NCBI GenBank assembly: GCA_008638375.1
Contig: CM018048.1
Location: 620,001-684,000, forward strand
Origin: Nyssa sinensis
Lineage: Eukaryota; Streptophyta; Magnoliopsida; Cornales; Nyssaceae
DNA: 64,000 bases
Direction of reading: 5' to 3'
Under the pieces are notes generated by a model, which had not been told where the DNA came from, searched no databases, and worked only from the letters and a program-made list of their open reading frames with translations. This document shows, piece after piece, positions 32,971 through 45,634 of the stretch; position 1 is the stretch's first letter; every line of letters starts with the position of its first letter. Made by a program: the position numbers and the translations under genes.

Positions 32971-34350
32971 ATTGTGTTCATTGGGGGTGGATATGTTATT
33001 TAATTTATTCATTTATTTTTATTACAATGTACAAATCACTGTGGGAGGGAGGTCAAACCTTCGTTCTTCAGCGTGACATCTTACTATGTTTTTATGATCA
33101 ATATTTAGTTACAAATTTGGTTGGAGTGACTTACTTTTATCCACCAGTTAGATTCGTGATTTAATCACAATTTATTATGTATTTTAATTAAAATTAAATA
33201 GTTGTGTAACGTTCATATAATTGTACATGTGACGGTGATGAATTAAGGTTAAGTAAGAGAATGTTTTTCTTACCTAATTTAAAACTAAGTAGATATGTAA
33301 AAAACACTCCTCCTACCTAATTTAAAATCAAGTAATGCCATATTTTTATTTGATTTAAATTCATTAAACACTTTTTTAAATTATCGAGCGGCACTAATCT
33401 AGTTGGTAACTCATCTCTTCCTGAGGTTTACTCTCACTCTCCACACTAGTAAGATGTGTAATTTAGTTCTTCTTTTCAGTTTTGGGCTTCCAAAATTTAA
33501 AATTAAAAAACCCATGTAGGTTTGTAAAATAATGTAATGATTGTACAATACATTTTTAGTTAGTAAAAAAATAATAAAAAAAAAGAACCTCTTTCTAATT
33601 TAATTATGCATCTATATTTAATCCAACTTAATTACCAAGTATCCTTTACCAAATTACATCCGATGAGGAGCTTAACTAGTTGAGGATAAAAGACTATGTT
33701 CCCAATAGTTCTCCAACTTCGAGTCATGCTAAAGACTTGCCTCGTTTTAATCTATATGTTATGTGTGTCATCTTCTTTGATATGTGATTTTTAATAGTGG
33801 AGTTCATATAAGAAGACCCGCGGTTATAGGAAAGGGAGCAATGAAAAAGAAGAATGTAAATGGAGAAATTGAGAAATTGTTGGAAAAAGAGTGTTTTTAG
33901 AGAGAAATTGACATATAGAAAAATTGAGTTTGATTCACCTGTCTTATATACGGGGGTCTAATTTCAGTAACTACACATTCACACATTTTTAGGTCTTATT
34001 TGAAACGTCTTAGAGGTCGAAAAGTAACGTCGCGACAGAAGTTTGTCTGAAACTTTTGCTCCAAACACTAAACAAAGAGGCGGAGCTACGGGCCAAACAA
34101 GCAAGAATTCCTTCTCCAGACAAATTGCTTTTATACAAAAAAAAAAAAAAATGCAAATTCACGTTGGGCGTATTGATAGATTAATGGGAAAAAAAATGAA
34201 TTTACAGTTGTTCGAGATATAGATGATAGTTGATCTCAAATATTAGGGATGAAAGTTTGTTAAATTGAAAAAAATAAAACTGACAATTTAAATGGTATTG
34301 GAAGCTGAAGTTAGCTATGTAATTAGTATAATCATTTATATGAAAAAAGA
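32971..34350. other. Intergenic region downstream of the GT47 gene
   Basis: No gene. Around 33385-33450 the sequence 'ctaatctagttggtaac' followed by 'gaggtttactctcac' loosely resembles the pol III boxes of the SINE-like repeats at 14.6 and 45.1 kb. The stretch ends with AAAGA, the likely target site of the gypsy element. Confidence 0.45.
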
Positions 34351-34876
34351 TGATGTAACATAAAGTGACAGTATAATCAAAGCTTGACACGTGTATGTGC
34401 AGAGTTCTTTTATGTGTAGGTCGTGAAATAACATAAAGCTATCTAGATCAAACAACCACGAGGGATTCAGACGTTCTTTGTTCAGAATGGCGCAGTCCCT
34501 ACCTCTAGAGCTGGAGTTGGAGCTGTAGAGTATTCACATGAAGGGGTCTCAAACAGATCACCGCCTTCTATATCTTACCGACCTCAGGATAAGGAAACAA
34601 AGTTCAATATGGCAACTACCACTTACGGATATCTTCAAATCCCTATTTTTATGACTCCTGAATCCTTCTCAACTTAGGAGATCCTCAAGCTATAAATAAA
34701 GTCCTAAGGTATGCCTTCAAATTACATTCAATTAATTCTTTTCAATTACAATCTTTTAATTTACTGACTTTATTATCAGAACGGCTACCACCGAAGCCTA
34801 CCCGATGACCTCTGATTTGGGTTCTTGATAGGAAACGAGGAACAAAAGCCCTCATTGATCAGAAAGTGCAACATCA
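34351..34876 (+). repeat. 5' LTR of the gypsy element
   Basis: 526 bp, TG...CA. It contains TATAAATA at 34691-34698, a plausible U3 promoter. Immediately after it, 'gtttggtgtcgtctgtggga' is in the primer-binding-site position; I do not assign the tRNA. Confidence 0.88.
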
Positions 34877-36250
34877 GTTTGGTGTCGTCTGTGGGAACGA
34901 CAATCGTTCTCGCTAACCTTTTTCTTTGAAAGCAGCAAATCCTTTGTCTTTTTTCTCTAAAAAGGTAATGGTTCCCAGTTTTCTTCCTAGAAAGAATTTT
35001 CAAAACCCTAGAAATCAGCCTCTTACAGGAAGAGGAAGGGGGCAAATGCCCAATCACTTGCAACAATAGCTTAATCGGATTCAACTACAATCTGATCAGA
35101 TGCAAAAACAACTTGTTGCCATGTCACAAGCTTTCGGCTTCGTTGGCCCAAAACCAGCGGAGCAGTGTCTCACCTCCTCCGTCCTTCCAACTTTGCTCAT
35201 GGAGAAACTCAGCCTCTCGCCGCCACCACCATGGGCAGAGGACCTCCCAACGAGGAGACTCCCCACCTGCAGTCGGTACACCCCCATGGTACCACTCATA
35301 TAGGGGTTGAGCCATAGACGTCAATGGCTGTAAAGAGAGGGATGCCCTATTTTCGTTTTGCTGTCCACTACCAAAGCAGAACTAGGATCCCTACTCCGGT
35401 AACCTCAGGAGCTGATCCAACACCACAAGAGTTCTAGCCTCCAGAGGTACCGACTCCCCCATTCCAAGGAGGGCAACGTCTCCCTTCCAATTTTAGACAA
35501 ACTCATCCTCTGAATATAGGGTCTGAAGGTGCAGGACAGGGCCAGCAGCGGAGCCCAAACCCGTAACCAGTCTTGCCCAGAGTTCTTTAGAGGACAAAAG
35601 AAAAAAGCAGATTCCCAGGAACAAACCGTCTTTACCTAGAGGGATCCACGCCCCTCCAAAGCAAGACGAACTGGGAAAGTTGCTCGAGAGGATCAGGAGT
35701 CCCGACAAGAGAGCGGTATCCAGAGCCTAAAACAATCCTAATTCTAGAAGGTATGAAACTTTTACCCCTCTGAATGCCTCTCTCACCCATATACTCCAAC
35801 AGATTCAGACCTGTAAGGACTTAAAATGGCCTGAATCGCTAAAGAGCAACCCTGACACAAGAGATCAGAACAAGTACTGTGATTTCGACAAAGAGCATGG
35901 ACATACCACGGATGAATGCAGAGCTCTCAAGCAAGAGATAGAACACCTCATCAAAAGAGGACGACTAAGGACGTTCGTCCAACAGGACGAAAGACAAGAC
36001 CCCCGTAACAACAGAACACCACAAAGAAGGCAAGAACATAGGCCTGAGCAAAGGGAGGTTCGAAACAATCAACCATGCCAAAACAATCAGGTCATCTTTG
36101 TCCTCCATGCTGACAGTGCTGTGACGAGGGTTATCTAACTGAGTTAGGAAAAAATATGCTCGGGAGGTAAGAACAGGACCACATATCCTCCAGATCTCAG
36201 CTATTGACAAGAAGCTGAAGTCAGAACCACAAATCTAATTCTCAAAATTG
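34877..36250 (+). pseudogene. gag region of the gypsy element, decayed
   Basis: Open pieces from 34968 onward are separated by stops. The recognisable part is at 35760-36060, with CDFDKEHGHTTDECRALK, the degenerate zinc-knuckle-like motif of plant gypsy Gag, followed by an Arg/Gln-rich nucleic-acid-binding tail. I could not recognise the usual retrotransposon gag capsid domain between 35100 and 35750, so that part may be deleted. Confidence 0.65.
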
Positions 36251-36289
36251 GATCTTGCTGGGGTACATTATCCTCATAGTGATGCTTTC

Positions 36290-39200
36290 GTCATCTCGCT
36301 CAAGATCGCCAACTTCGAGATCAGAAGTCCTTATGGATATAGGAAGCTCCACTAACGTGTTATTCTACAAACCCTTTAAACAAATGAAGTTTAACCTCAA
36401 CGACATCAGAGCTACCACTGTTGTAATGGCAGAATTCGATGGGAACCTCAGTACTCCTTTGGGCAAGATAAACCTCCTGACCACAGCGGGCGAGGGGGAC
36501 GGACATACAACACTGATCTCGAAATACATGGTCGTAGAGTCTAAGTCCCCCTACAACATCATCATTGGAAGGCCTTGGCTCCATCAGATGGGAGTAGTCA
36601 CTTCAACCCTTCATCAATGTTTAAAGTATGTTCAAAATGGTAAGCTCTTCTCCATCAAAGGTTGTCAACCAACCACTATGGAATGCCATGCCCTCGCTTT
36701 AAAAGAAAAATTCTCCAAATAGTAATCACAGTACCATCGTGAAGAAAATTCTCCACCTTCCAACCTTCACGAGGCAGAGAAGTGTCTTTCCGAGATCGAT
36801 GAGCCATTAAGCCCTAGATGAAAGGACAGCATGGCCAAAACAATGGAGGAGCCCCTTCAAATACTTGTCAGTACTGAAGGGGGGAAAGGTATCTACAGAT
36901 TGGATCAGCTCTGTCTCCCTCCGAGCAGGAAGAAATTGTGGAATTCCTGAAAAACAATCTATCAGTATTTGTTTGGGAAACAAAAGATATAGAGGGAATA
37001 GATCCTAACCTCATATCTCATAAACTAATGACAGACCCAGACCATCCTCTAGTGAGACAAAAAAGGAGAAAATTTTTCCTTGAACGCCACAAGATCATCA
37101 ATGAAGAAGTCTAGAGGTTGCTGAACGCTGGGACGATAAAGGGAAGTATTCTATCCAGAGTGGCTTGCCAACACAGTTCTCATCAAAAAGAAGAATGACA
37201 AGTGGAGGGTCTACGTTGATTACACTGACCTAAACAAAGCTTGTCCCAAGGACAACTTTCCACTTCGTAGGATTGATCAACTTTTCGATGCAACCGCAGG
37301 ATATGAGCTCATGAGTTTCATGGATGCCTATTCTGGATATAATCAGATTCAGATACATCCTCCAGACTAAGAGAAGACTATCTTCATATCTGAACGAGGT
37401 CTCTATTGATACAGAGCGATGCCATTTGGTCTGAAGAACGCTGGAGCCACATACCAACGTTTGGTGAACAAAATGTTTGGCTCCCTAATTAGAGACACAA
37501 TGGAGGTCTACATCGACAATATGATAGTCAAAAGCATTCGAAAAGGTGACTATATCCAGCACTTAAGCCAAACATTTGACATCTTGAGGAAACATGGGAT
37601 GAAGTTGCCTTAAAGTGTACCTTCGGGATCACCAATGGGAAATTCTTGGGTTTTTTAGGTCTCCTAGAAGGGAATTGAGGCAGATCCCTCACAAATCAAA
37701 GCTCTTATCGAATTAGAGTCACCGAAAACCAAGAAGGATATCCAAGGCCTGAACGGAATGATAGCAGCTCTGAACCGATTCATCTATAATCTACGGATCA
37801 GTGCCTCCCATTCTTTAGAGCCTTGAGGGGGAGTAAGGCCCTAGAGTGGACCCCTGAATGTGAAAGAGCTTTCTAGGAACTAAAACGGTATTTAGCTTCC
37901 TCCTAACTCCTTTCAGAACTAGTACAAAGAGAAAAACTACTCCTATACTTAGTCGTGTTAGAGAATACCATTCGTTTTGCATTAGTCAGGAAGGACAACG
38001 GGATTCAGAGGCCTAGTTTTTTACGTTAGCAAGGCGCCTCTGGATATTGAGATGAGATATTCCTAGATTGAGAAATTGGCCTTAGCCTTGACACTCAGAC
38101 CTCACTTTCAAGTACATCCCATCATAATCCCTCCGTCATATCATTTGAAATCAGTCCTACACAGGCCTGAAGTTTTAGGACGACTAATCAAGTGGGCAGT
38201 GGAGTTAGGATAATTTGACATATCTTATGTACCACGGACTTCTATCAAAAGGCAAGCATTGCCAGACTTTATAGCAGAGTTCACTCCAGTGCTACATGCT
38301 AAAGCTCAAGCCACTACGGACACCACAGTATGGCAACTCTACATTAACGATTCATCCACCAGTAGAGGTTCAGTGGTGGCATAATGCTTCAGTCCCTAGA
38401 CAGAATCATAACTGAAAAAGTAGTTAGCTTGGGGTTCAGAGCTTCTCACAACGAAGCCGAATATGAAGCACTTATCCTTGGGATGAAGCTAGCCTTGGAA
38501 TGTGAAGCCCTGAGTCTTGAAATATTCTCTAACTCTCAACTGGTGGTAAGCCAAATCTTAGGAGAATTTTCCACCAAGGATAACAGGATGATTTGATATT
38601 CAAAGCTAGTAGAATCACTAAAGTTATCTTTCCATAAATTCACAATTTAAAAGATCGAAAAAAGACAGAACTCTAGGGGCTAATGCTTTAGCAAATATGG
38701 CCTTCCACCTCAAGTCAGAAAGGGATTCAACTGTGAAAATCTCTTACCAATCAAAGCCGAGCACAGAGGAAATATAGTCCTTTCAAATTTCAAAACAAAC
38801 TCAGAACTGGATGACTCTCACCATCTAGTATATAAGGGAAGGACTGCTTCTAGAAGACAAAAATCAGGCCAGAAGGATCCGGATTAGGGCAGCTCGATAT
38901 CTGATCTTAAATGGCAAGCTTTACCGAAGATCCTACATGCAACCCCTCCTACGTTGCTTATCTCTAGAGGAGTCCCACCACGTTCTAGACAAGACACATG
39001 AAGAGATCTGTGGAAACCATAATGGCGGTAGGACCATAGCTCACCGAGCTCTGACTCAAGGTTATAGCTGGTTGGGCATGTTAAGGTAAGCTAAAGAATA
39101 CGTCCAGAAGTGTGACAAGTGTCAACGATTTACTTCATACCAATACCAACCTCATCATGAGCTCATCTCTATCGCCAATCCTTGGCCATTTACTTAATAG

Positions 39201-40040
39201 GGGATAGACATTGTAGGGCCATTGCCAAAAGCCCCTCAGAACAGGAGATTCCTATTAGTTGTCATTGACTACTTTTCCAAATAGGTAGAGGCTGAACCTC
39301 TAACTCACATCACAGAGGTGGAGGTAAAGAACTTCACGTGGAAAAATATAGTCTACAGGTTCGGTATACCTTGCGTCATCATTTCAGACAATGGTACGCA
39401 GTTTGCTAGGAAGGTGTTCGGGAAGTTTTGTAGAGACTTGCACATCAACCACCACTTCTCCTCACCAGGGCATCCCCAAGATAATGGGCAAGTCAAGGTC
39501 ACCAATCGTACCATTCTTGATGCCATTAAGAAAATGTTGGAAAAGGCCAAAGGAAAATGGGTCGAAGAACTCCCCGGAGTACTCTAGGTTTACCGAACCA
39601 CTAAAAGAACACCAACTACAGAAACGTCGTTCTCACTTACCTATGGTACTGTGGCAGTCATTCTTGTCGAAATTGGCATGCTGACCCTTAGGACGGATTG
39701 TTTTGACCAAGAGGCCAACAATCACTAGCTTGTAGAGAATCTAGATCTACTTGAAGAGAGATGTGAGTAAGCTCGGATCAGGACTAAAGCATATCAGCAA
39801 AGAATGGCTAAGTACTTCAACCAAGGGTTAAAACATATCAATTTCTAAATTGGGGACCTCGTCTTAAGGAGGATGTTCCCGCACACCAAAGATCTCACCA
39901 TGGGAAAACTTTCTCCTAACTGGGAAGGGCCCTACAAGATAACCAAGATCGTCAGACCCATGACTTATTGGTTGGAGGACATAACTGAAAAACCTGTACC
40001 CGAGCTCTGGAACATCGAACACTGAAGCAAATATTTTCAA
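36290..40040 (+). pseudogene. pol region of the gypsy element: protease, RT, RNase H, integrase, broken
   Basis: Protease: LMDIGSSTNVLF and IIIGRPWLHQM at 36330-36610. Reverse transcriptase: NTVLIKKKNDKWRVYVDYTDLNKAC-type sequence from about 37170, MPFGLKNAGATYQ at 37419, and the catalytic box reading YIDNM, so one Asp is replaced by Asn. RNase H: WQLYIND near 38330 and HNEAEYEALILGMKLA near 38450. Integrase: HEEICGNH with CDKCQ near 39000-39120 and SDNGTQF near 39385; at the position of the catalytic Glu, QVKVTNRT carries Lys. A chromatin-side tail ends near 40025. Many stops replace Gln or Trp codons. Confidence 0.88.
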
Positions 40041-40084
40041 TAAAGAGTTATTTTCTGATTCATCTCTGAATGCCTTCTTTCAAT

Positions 40085-40335
40085 GTACAGATCCCTAAAA
40101 TCCTGGTATCCTTTACAAGTGCTACAGGTCTAGTCCATTTCACTCAATGTACAAACCCCTAAAAGCCTTATATCCTTTACAAGTGCTACAAGTCTGGTTC
40201 ATTTCACTCAATTTATAGATCCCTAAAAGCCTTGTATCTTTACAATTGTTACAGGTCTGGTCCATTTTATTCAATGTACAGACCCCTAAAAGCCTTGTAT
40301 CCTTTACAAGTGCTACAGGTCTGGTCCATTTTGTT
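40085..40335. repeat. Tandem array A, about 61-bp unit, four copies
   Basis: Units of the form 'gacccctaaaagccttgtat', 'cctttacaagtgctacaggt' and 'ctggtccatttcactcaatg' follow each other four times with few changes. They lie between pol and the antisense ORF. Confidence 0.85.
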
Positions 40336-40354
40336 CGATGAACGGTTCGATAAA

Positions 40355-40560
40355 AGTCTGAAAGTTGGATCTTAATTTAATTACAAGTGTTCTAGGTCTA
40401 AAAATTGGATCTTGATTTAATTACAAGCATTCCAGCTCTGAAATTTGGATCTTGATTTAATTACAAGCGTTTCAGGTCTAAAAGTTGGATCTTGATTTAG
40501 TTACAAGCATTTTAGGTCTGAAAGTTGTATCTTGATTTTATTACAAGTATGAAAGGTTGG
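40355..40560. repeat. Tandem array B, about 44-bp unit, five copies
   Basis: Units of the form 'gtctgaaagttggatcttga' plus 'tttaattacaagcatt' repeat about five times directly after array A. Confidence 0.85.
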
Positions 40561-40931
40561 TATAGTCTGGCCTGTTTTCAACCTCGGAAAGTTGTCCTAT
40601 GAGTGCTTTAGAAATTGTTGATGGTTAACATTTACTAATGGTCTAAACGATAACGGAGATTGATTTCTCAAACATAAGAAAAACACAAGTAAATGAGATA
40701 GTTTTTCATAAATAAGACCCAAAAGGGCGAGAATATTACAAGTTCAGATTAAAAAACAAACAACAAGATCCTAACTAAGGTTCTTCGGTGGGAGGGGCCT
40801 CTCTCTCAGCTTCGGTAGGCTCCACTAGGACGGCTTTAGAAGGACTCAGTGCTGGATCGTTCAAGGAAACCTCATCCACTCTAGAGATGTAGAGGTCAGG
40901 ATAGAGCTTCTAGATATTCTTCCGAAACGTC

Positions 40932-42607
40932 TCATATCCGTGATCTGCAAAACTCGCCGCCCAGCCTCTGCATCTCTTCTCTGAGCTCTCTCTCCACCTC
41001 TTCTCTCATTGCTTGAACACTAGAGGCCAGGTTCAGAGTGGCCATGTCTTCAACCTCCTCTTTCTCTTTCTTCAAGGCCTCTAGCTCAAAAGCCAAGGCG
41101 TTCTTTTGTGACTCCAAGATGGCCACATTGTTGAGAGACTCTTTGTACTTCTCCGCGAAAGAGAGAGATGCAAAGCAAGCCATCCTGAGCTAAAGTCGAG
41201 CCTTGTCCAATTCGACCTGGAGCTTGTCCTCCCGCTCTGATTCCTTAGGGCAGTCTTTGATTACGGCCATAGCATAAATAACCTATAAGAGATAAAATTT
41301 AAGTCAATCAGAGCAGAAGTTAACTACAAAAAGAAAGAAAAACAAGGAAAAAAACTAAATACAGAAGTTTTACCCTCATTTGAGAAACCAGAAGGTCTTT
41401 GGCTATCCTCTGGGGCTTCAGACCTTTGAAGCTACCCGCTGCAGAGACCCAGTCCTCCTCATAAGCCTTCTTGATGGTTGCCTCCCCGGTCTCAAGCCGA
41501 TACAATTCTATGAGGTATCACACTCAATTTTCCCTTGCCACAAAGTGTCGAGCGCGCTGGAAGGGGCTGGTGGTGGCGGCAGCTCTTGGCTAACAATTGG
41601 CAGTGCCAGCTCTTCGAATACCGTGCACTCCGGAGAACTGGAGGCTCCTACTTCGGTCCTTCTCTTCTTCTGAGTAGGAACTAGAACAGCAAGGCTGAAT
41701 ACCCCCTGGTCTTCTTGGTTCCGGGTGTCCAACTCGTCAGAACCGTCTTCTTCAGCACGGCCAACTTATCTTTGGCTAGTCCGGGGTCCATGAAATTCTG
41801 GAGTGTCAACACACGATCATAAGGACAGTCTTGTGGATGTAGGAGTCATCGATACCTCTTTTGAAGCTCTGAAGTAAAGATTGACCTCCTCCAAGCCTTC
41901 TAATCTACAACAAGAAAAAATCAGGGAAGAAGCTAGTTAAATTTGAAGAGAAGTTATGGTATTTTGTTGGAAACCAAAGTTCTGTAGGCTCACCCTTGAA
42001 GCCAATATGCCAAGGGAAGAAACTCGTCCGGTTCTCAAAATGTTCATAGTTCCCAGCCTCCATTGACACAGAAGTACCACTTCTTCCATGTCTTGTTAGA
42101 AGTGGGTACCGATGTTAATGGCTTCAACCTCTTTTCAAAGGACATGTAATACATCCCCTCCGACTTAAGGAATTTCATGTCTGTATTGCTTCGGATGAGG
42201 TTCAAATCTACCTCAACATTATTCTGATGACCTAAGACTAAGAAGGCCATAAGCTACCTCTAGCTGTTGATATTCAGCTCAGCAAGACAAATTTTAAACC
42301 AATTGAAAAATTCGTTTACAAGGGGATGAAAAGGGAAACGCACGCCAACCTCAAACCATTCGAGGTAAGCATAGATTTCCCCTCTCTTTATGTCCGACAG
42401 GCGGTCTATTGCCTTTGGGATCCTACAGAATACATTATGAGGGAAGTCAAAATTCATTTTGAGGGCATCTAGCATGCCCTCCCTTATGGCACTTTCACCC
42501 TCTTCTCTCCAATGAGATCGGCCCGATGTGTCGACCTCCCTATCCTTAAATTCGAGGTGCGCTTCAAAAAATAGCACCCTTGAACTATTACTAGAAGCAT
42601 TGTCCAT
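40932..42607 (-). pseudogene. Antisense ORF of the gypsy element (plant 'putative gypsy-type transposon' protein), decayed
   Basis: On the minus strand, opposite to gag-pol, open pieces line up in order. 42607-42260 begins MDNASSNSSRV and includes YLEWFEVGVRFPFHPLV. 42250-42044 includes MAFLVLGHQNN and EGMYYMSFEKR. A Pro/Ser-rich linker lies at about 41730-41510, and a coiled coil at 41183-40932 has LEALKKEKEEVED. The first two pieces carry the signature of the plant domain annotated in Pfam as putative gypsy-type transposon (Transposase_28), whose biochemical role is unknown. Stops between the pieces mean it is no longer expressed as one protein. It is carried by the element and is not a host gene. 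Confidence 0.7.
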
Positions 42608-42998
42608 TTCCTCAATAGGAAGTGCCTCTTGACTACCTACCTCTACAATTTGCCTATCTCCCTCCCCATTATTGGAATGAGTGTCAAAGGATGATATTTT
42701 TGTGAAAGGAATAGGGTAGAGAACACAGGAAAAGAGAATGTAAAAAAAAAATGAACGAATAACAGTGAGAAATAAGTAAAAGAGACGAGGGTTATCACTC
42801 TCTAACCAGAGATCGGAGTTTGGGTGCTAGAAAGATCCTCTGGTACACCAAAAATCGCCTAAAAATCTTCTCTGCTTCAACCTTAGCTAAAAACGATGGA
42901 GGATTTGTAAAAGAATCCAATGAAGGGATTTTGGCTATTTATAAGGTGCCCAAGAACGACATTTATGGCCCCGAGATCCTAACCGACGGTTGGCTAAT

Positions 42999-44209
42999 TG
43001 ATCTGTCGTGGAAATCAATAAAATTACCAAACTAAACTATTAGTATAGTAGAGAAGTAAGGGTCGAACCCACAGAGACTGTTAATTGTTTAAAAACCAAA
43101 GTTGAGATTAATTTTAATTCACATTCACAAAGAGTGGTTGTTTGTTGATTCTTTCCTAAAATTAAATGAGCACTATAATTAAAGCAAATATTTAACTGAA
43201 TTAATGAAGAATCAAATTAAAAGAGGATTCCTAGGGTGTTGAATCCACCACTAATCTTGTAACTAGCTTCAATTGTATTAATTCTTGGGCCATTAAATTT
43301 GGATGTAAAAGATGTATTTTGGCTACAAGCCTCAATACCATCATCAAGAAAATCACGCACCAAAACCCTAAGCACGAATCATCTTTGGTCAACACAAATT
43401 GTCTACGCTAATTCTAAGGTCATAGTCACAATTTGTTTTCTCTGAGTTATGACTCGTCCTACGGTTTTGATGTATGTACACATATTACTATTGTATAACC
43501 ACATAAACAAAATCACAGAAATTGATTATGTGAAACTGAATAATATGATTATTGTCTTAATAAAATCCCAATGTTATACAATCAACGTCCAAGACTAATT
43601 AACCCAAAAATAAAATACAAAAAAGCAATATTACTTGACTAGGGTTTCATCTAAACCCTAGGAATGAGAGAACTTAGCCCATGATAGTGGAAGAGGAGAC
43701 CACCATAGCCATGGAGTTCTTCATCTTCTTCTTTAGAGATGTCTCCTTCCTTCTTCTCCTCCCTCCAGATCTCCCAGACGGCCTCCTACTTTTCCAAAAC
43801 CCTAGCTCACAATATTCTCCCCTCTTTTCCAAAAATACCCCCATTACATAAGAATTCAGGAAAATAAACCAAAATCCCGTAATTAGACATTAGGGGCCCA
43901 AAAAGGGAGTCTAAAGCGCTCCAACATAGAGCTTATAATGCTAAAATAGGCCCTGGTCCACCAACATATGGACCAAGCCTCTCTTCTAACCCAAAATCAC
44001 TTGTTTTCCACTTCTTTTAGCACTTCAAAGCCCAATATTTTCCTTTTGCTCCAAATCCACCACTAATTATCAACTTTGTCAAGCTTTCTCTGCAAAAAGA
44101 TAAAATAAGAATTAACTAGCAAATGCATATAGATTGGAGAAATTAAAATAAAAAGTGCAAGAATATCGAGGGTTAACAAAATAAATATGCACTTTTTAAC
44201 CAGTTATCA
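42999..44209. mobile_element. Solo LTR (or small non-autonomous LTR element) nested in the gypsy element
   Basis: 1211 bp beginning TGATCTGTCGTGG and ending CCAGTTATCA, flanked by an exact 5-base duplication CTAAT at 42994-42998 and 44210-44214. TG...CA ends and an exact 5-base repeat are the marks of LTR integration. No gag or pol is inside, and I see no internal pair of LTRs, so a solo LTR left by recombination is most likely. It inserted after the gypsy host element. Confidence 0.8.
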
Positions 44210-44397
44210 CTAATGATGGCCTCGATTATCCAATCGACGACTTAAGCAATAATGAGGTTGTAACTGCCCCATCAACAGTTGTTTTCTCATAATGCGGAAC
44301 AACGCATTAATAAGATTAAGCGTGACCTTTCAAAACCCTAACCTCAACTCTGTATAGGTCCCACAGAATTAAGGCTCGGGGGGGGGGGGGGATTAGC

Positions 44398-44904
44398 TGA
44401 TGTACCATAAAGTGAAAGTCTAACCAAAACTTGACACGTGTATGTGCAGAGCTCTTCCATGTGCAGATCGAGAAATAACATAAAGCTATCCAGATCAAAC
44501 AACCACGAGGGATCCAGACGTTCTTTGTTCGGAATGGCGCAAGCCCTACCTCTAGAGCTGGAGCTGTAGAGCATCCACATGAAGGGGTCGCGAACAAATC
44601 ACCGCCTTCTATACCCTACCAACCTCAAGATAAGGAAACATAGTTCAATATGGAAACTATCACCTAACGAATATCTTCAAATCCTTATTTTTATGGCTCC
44701 GAATCCTGCTCAACTTAGGAGATCCTCAGGCTATAAATAAAGCCCTAAGGTATGGCTTCAAATTATGTTCAATTACAGTCTTTTAGTCTACTAACTTTAT
44801 CACCGAAGCGGCTACCACCGAAGCCTACCTGGTGACCTCTAATTTTGGGTTCTTGATAGACAACGAGGAATGGAAGCCCTCACTAATCAGAAAGTGCAAC
44901 ATCA
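44398..44904 (+). repeat. 3' LTR of the gypsy element
   Basis: 507 bp, aligned along its length with the 5' LTR (shared 'cttgacacgtgtatgtgcag', 'gatcaaacaaccacgaggg'). TATAAATA lies at 44732-44739. It is preceded by a run of G at about 44378-44391, the polypurine tract position. It differs from the 5' LTR at many sites, so the insertion is old. Confidence 0.88.
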
Positions 44905-45099
44905 GAAGACATGTAATATAGAAACAACATTATTAAATCCACCAAAATTATGCATTATTGTTCTAGGTCTTTCATCTTATATATGCAAACACTTTCTGAG
45001 AATTCCCTCTTTTGAAGTCTTGTCCTAAAGTATTTTTTTCTGGATCAAATAACTAATTATTTTACAGATTGTTATTTCACATTAAAAATTAATATTTTG

Positions 45100-45345
45100 A
45101 AGTTGGGCATCACGCCTCCTTTAAAGGAGAGGTCATGGGTTCAAGTCTCACTCTTTATTAGAGAGATGTGAGTATTTATTTTCATCGAGTTATGAACTCA
45201 TTTTCACCTAGTTATGGAGTAGGCTGGATTATTTGTCCAATGTCTATATTAAAGAGGTTCTTGGATTGGATTATGTCTCGTGAGTTGGTTGATTTAATTA
45301 TAATAGAATTGAGTTGATTACTGTGAATTATAACGGCACATCGCT
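45100..45345 (+). repeat. SINE-like repeat
   Basis: Contains 'gggttcaagtctcact' (B-box-like) followed by 'gagagatgtgagtatttatt' and 'ttggattatgtctcgtgag'. It matches the reverse complement of the right part of 14040-14640. No clear target duplication or A-tail was identified. Confidence 0.45.
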
Positions 45346-45634
45346 TCTTTCAATTTTTTTTTTTAATATTTTGGAGTCCAAATCATGTATAAAATAGAGG
45401 GTGAATAACAATTTCTAATTTAAACTCTACTAACTTTAATAACCTTCATGCTCACTCTCAAGTGAGACTTCAAATCTTTCAAAAAGAGAGACATGATACA
45501 ACTTGAACACATAAAAATTCATCTATCAATCTCCATTTTCACATCCCTTTTTCGTACAAATTTTTATATTTCCATTACTATAAAAATGTGATCAAACGTA
45601 TAGAATGGGCCACTTTTTAGTTTTTAAGAATAAA

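Larger units (their letters stand above)
34351..44904 (+). mobile_element. Ty3-gypsy LTR retrotransposon with antisense ORF, degenerate
   Basis: Two LTRs (34351-34876 and 44398-44904) start TGATGTA and end AACATCA. The flanking 5-mers AAAGA and GAAGA match at 4 of 5. Inside, in order on the plus strand, are a gag remnant, protease, reverse transcriptase, RNase H and integrase, the gypsy order. After pol come tandem repeats and then a long decayed ORF on the opposite strand. A 1.2-kb solo LTR is nested at 42999-44209. Stops, frameshifts and changed catalytic residues run throughout, so it is dead. An extra antisense ORF downstream of pol suggests the Tat lineage; that placement is inferred. 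Confidence 0.9.

Noticed and set aside
40085..40560. Regularly spaced repeats that superficially resemble a CRISPR array
   Set aside because: The units are directly abutting tandem copies without unique spacers, in a plant retrotransposon.
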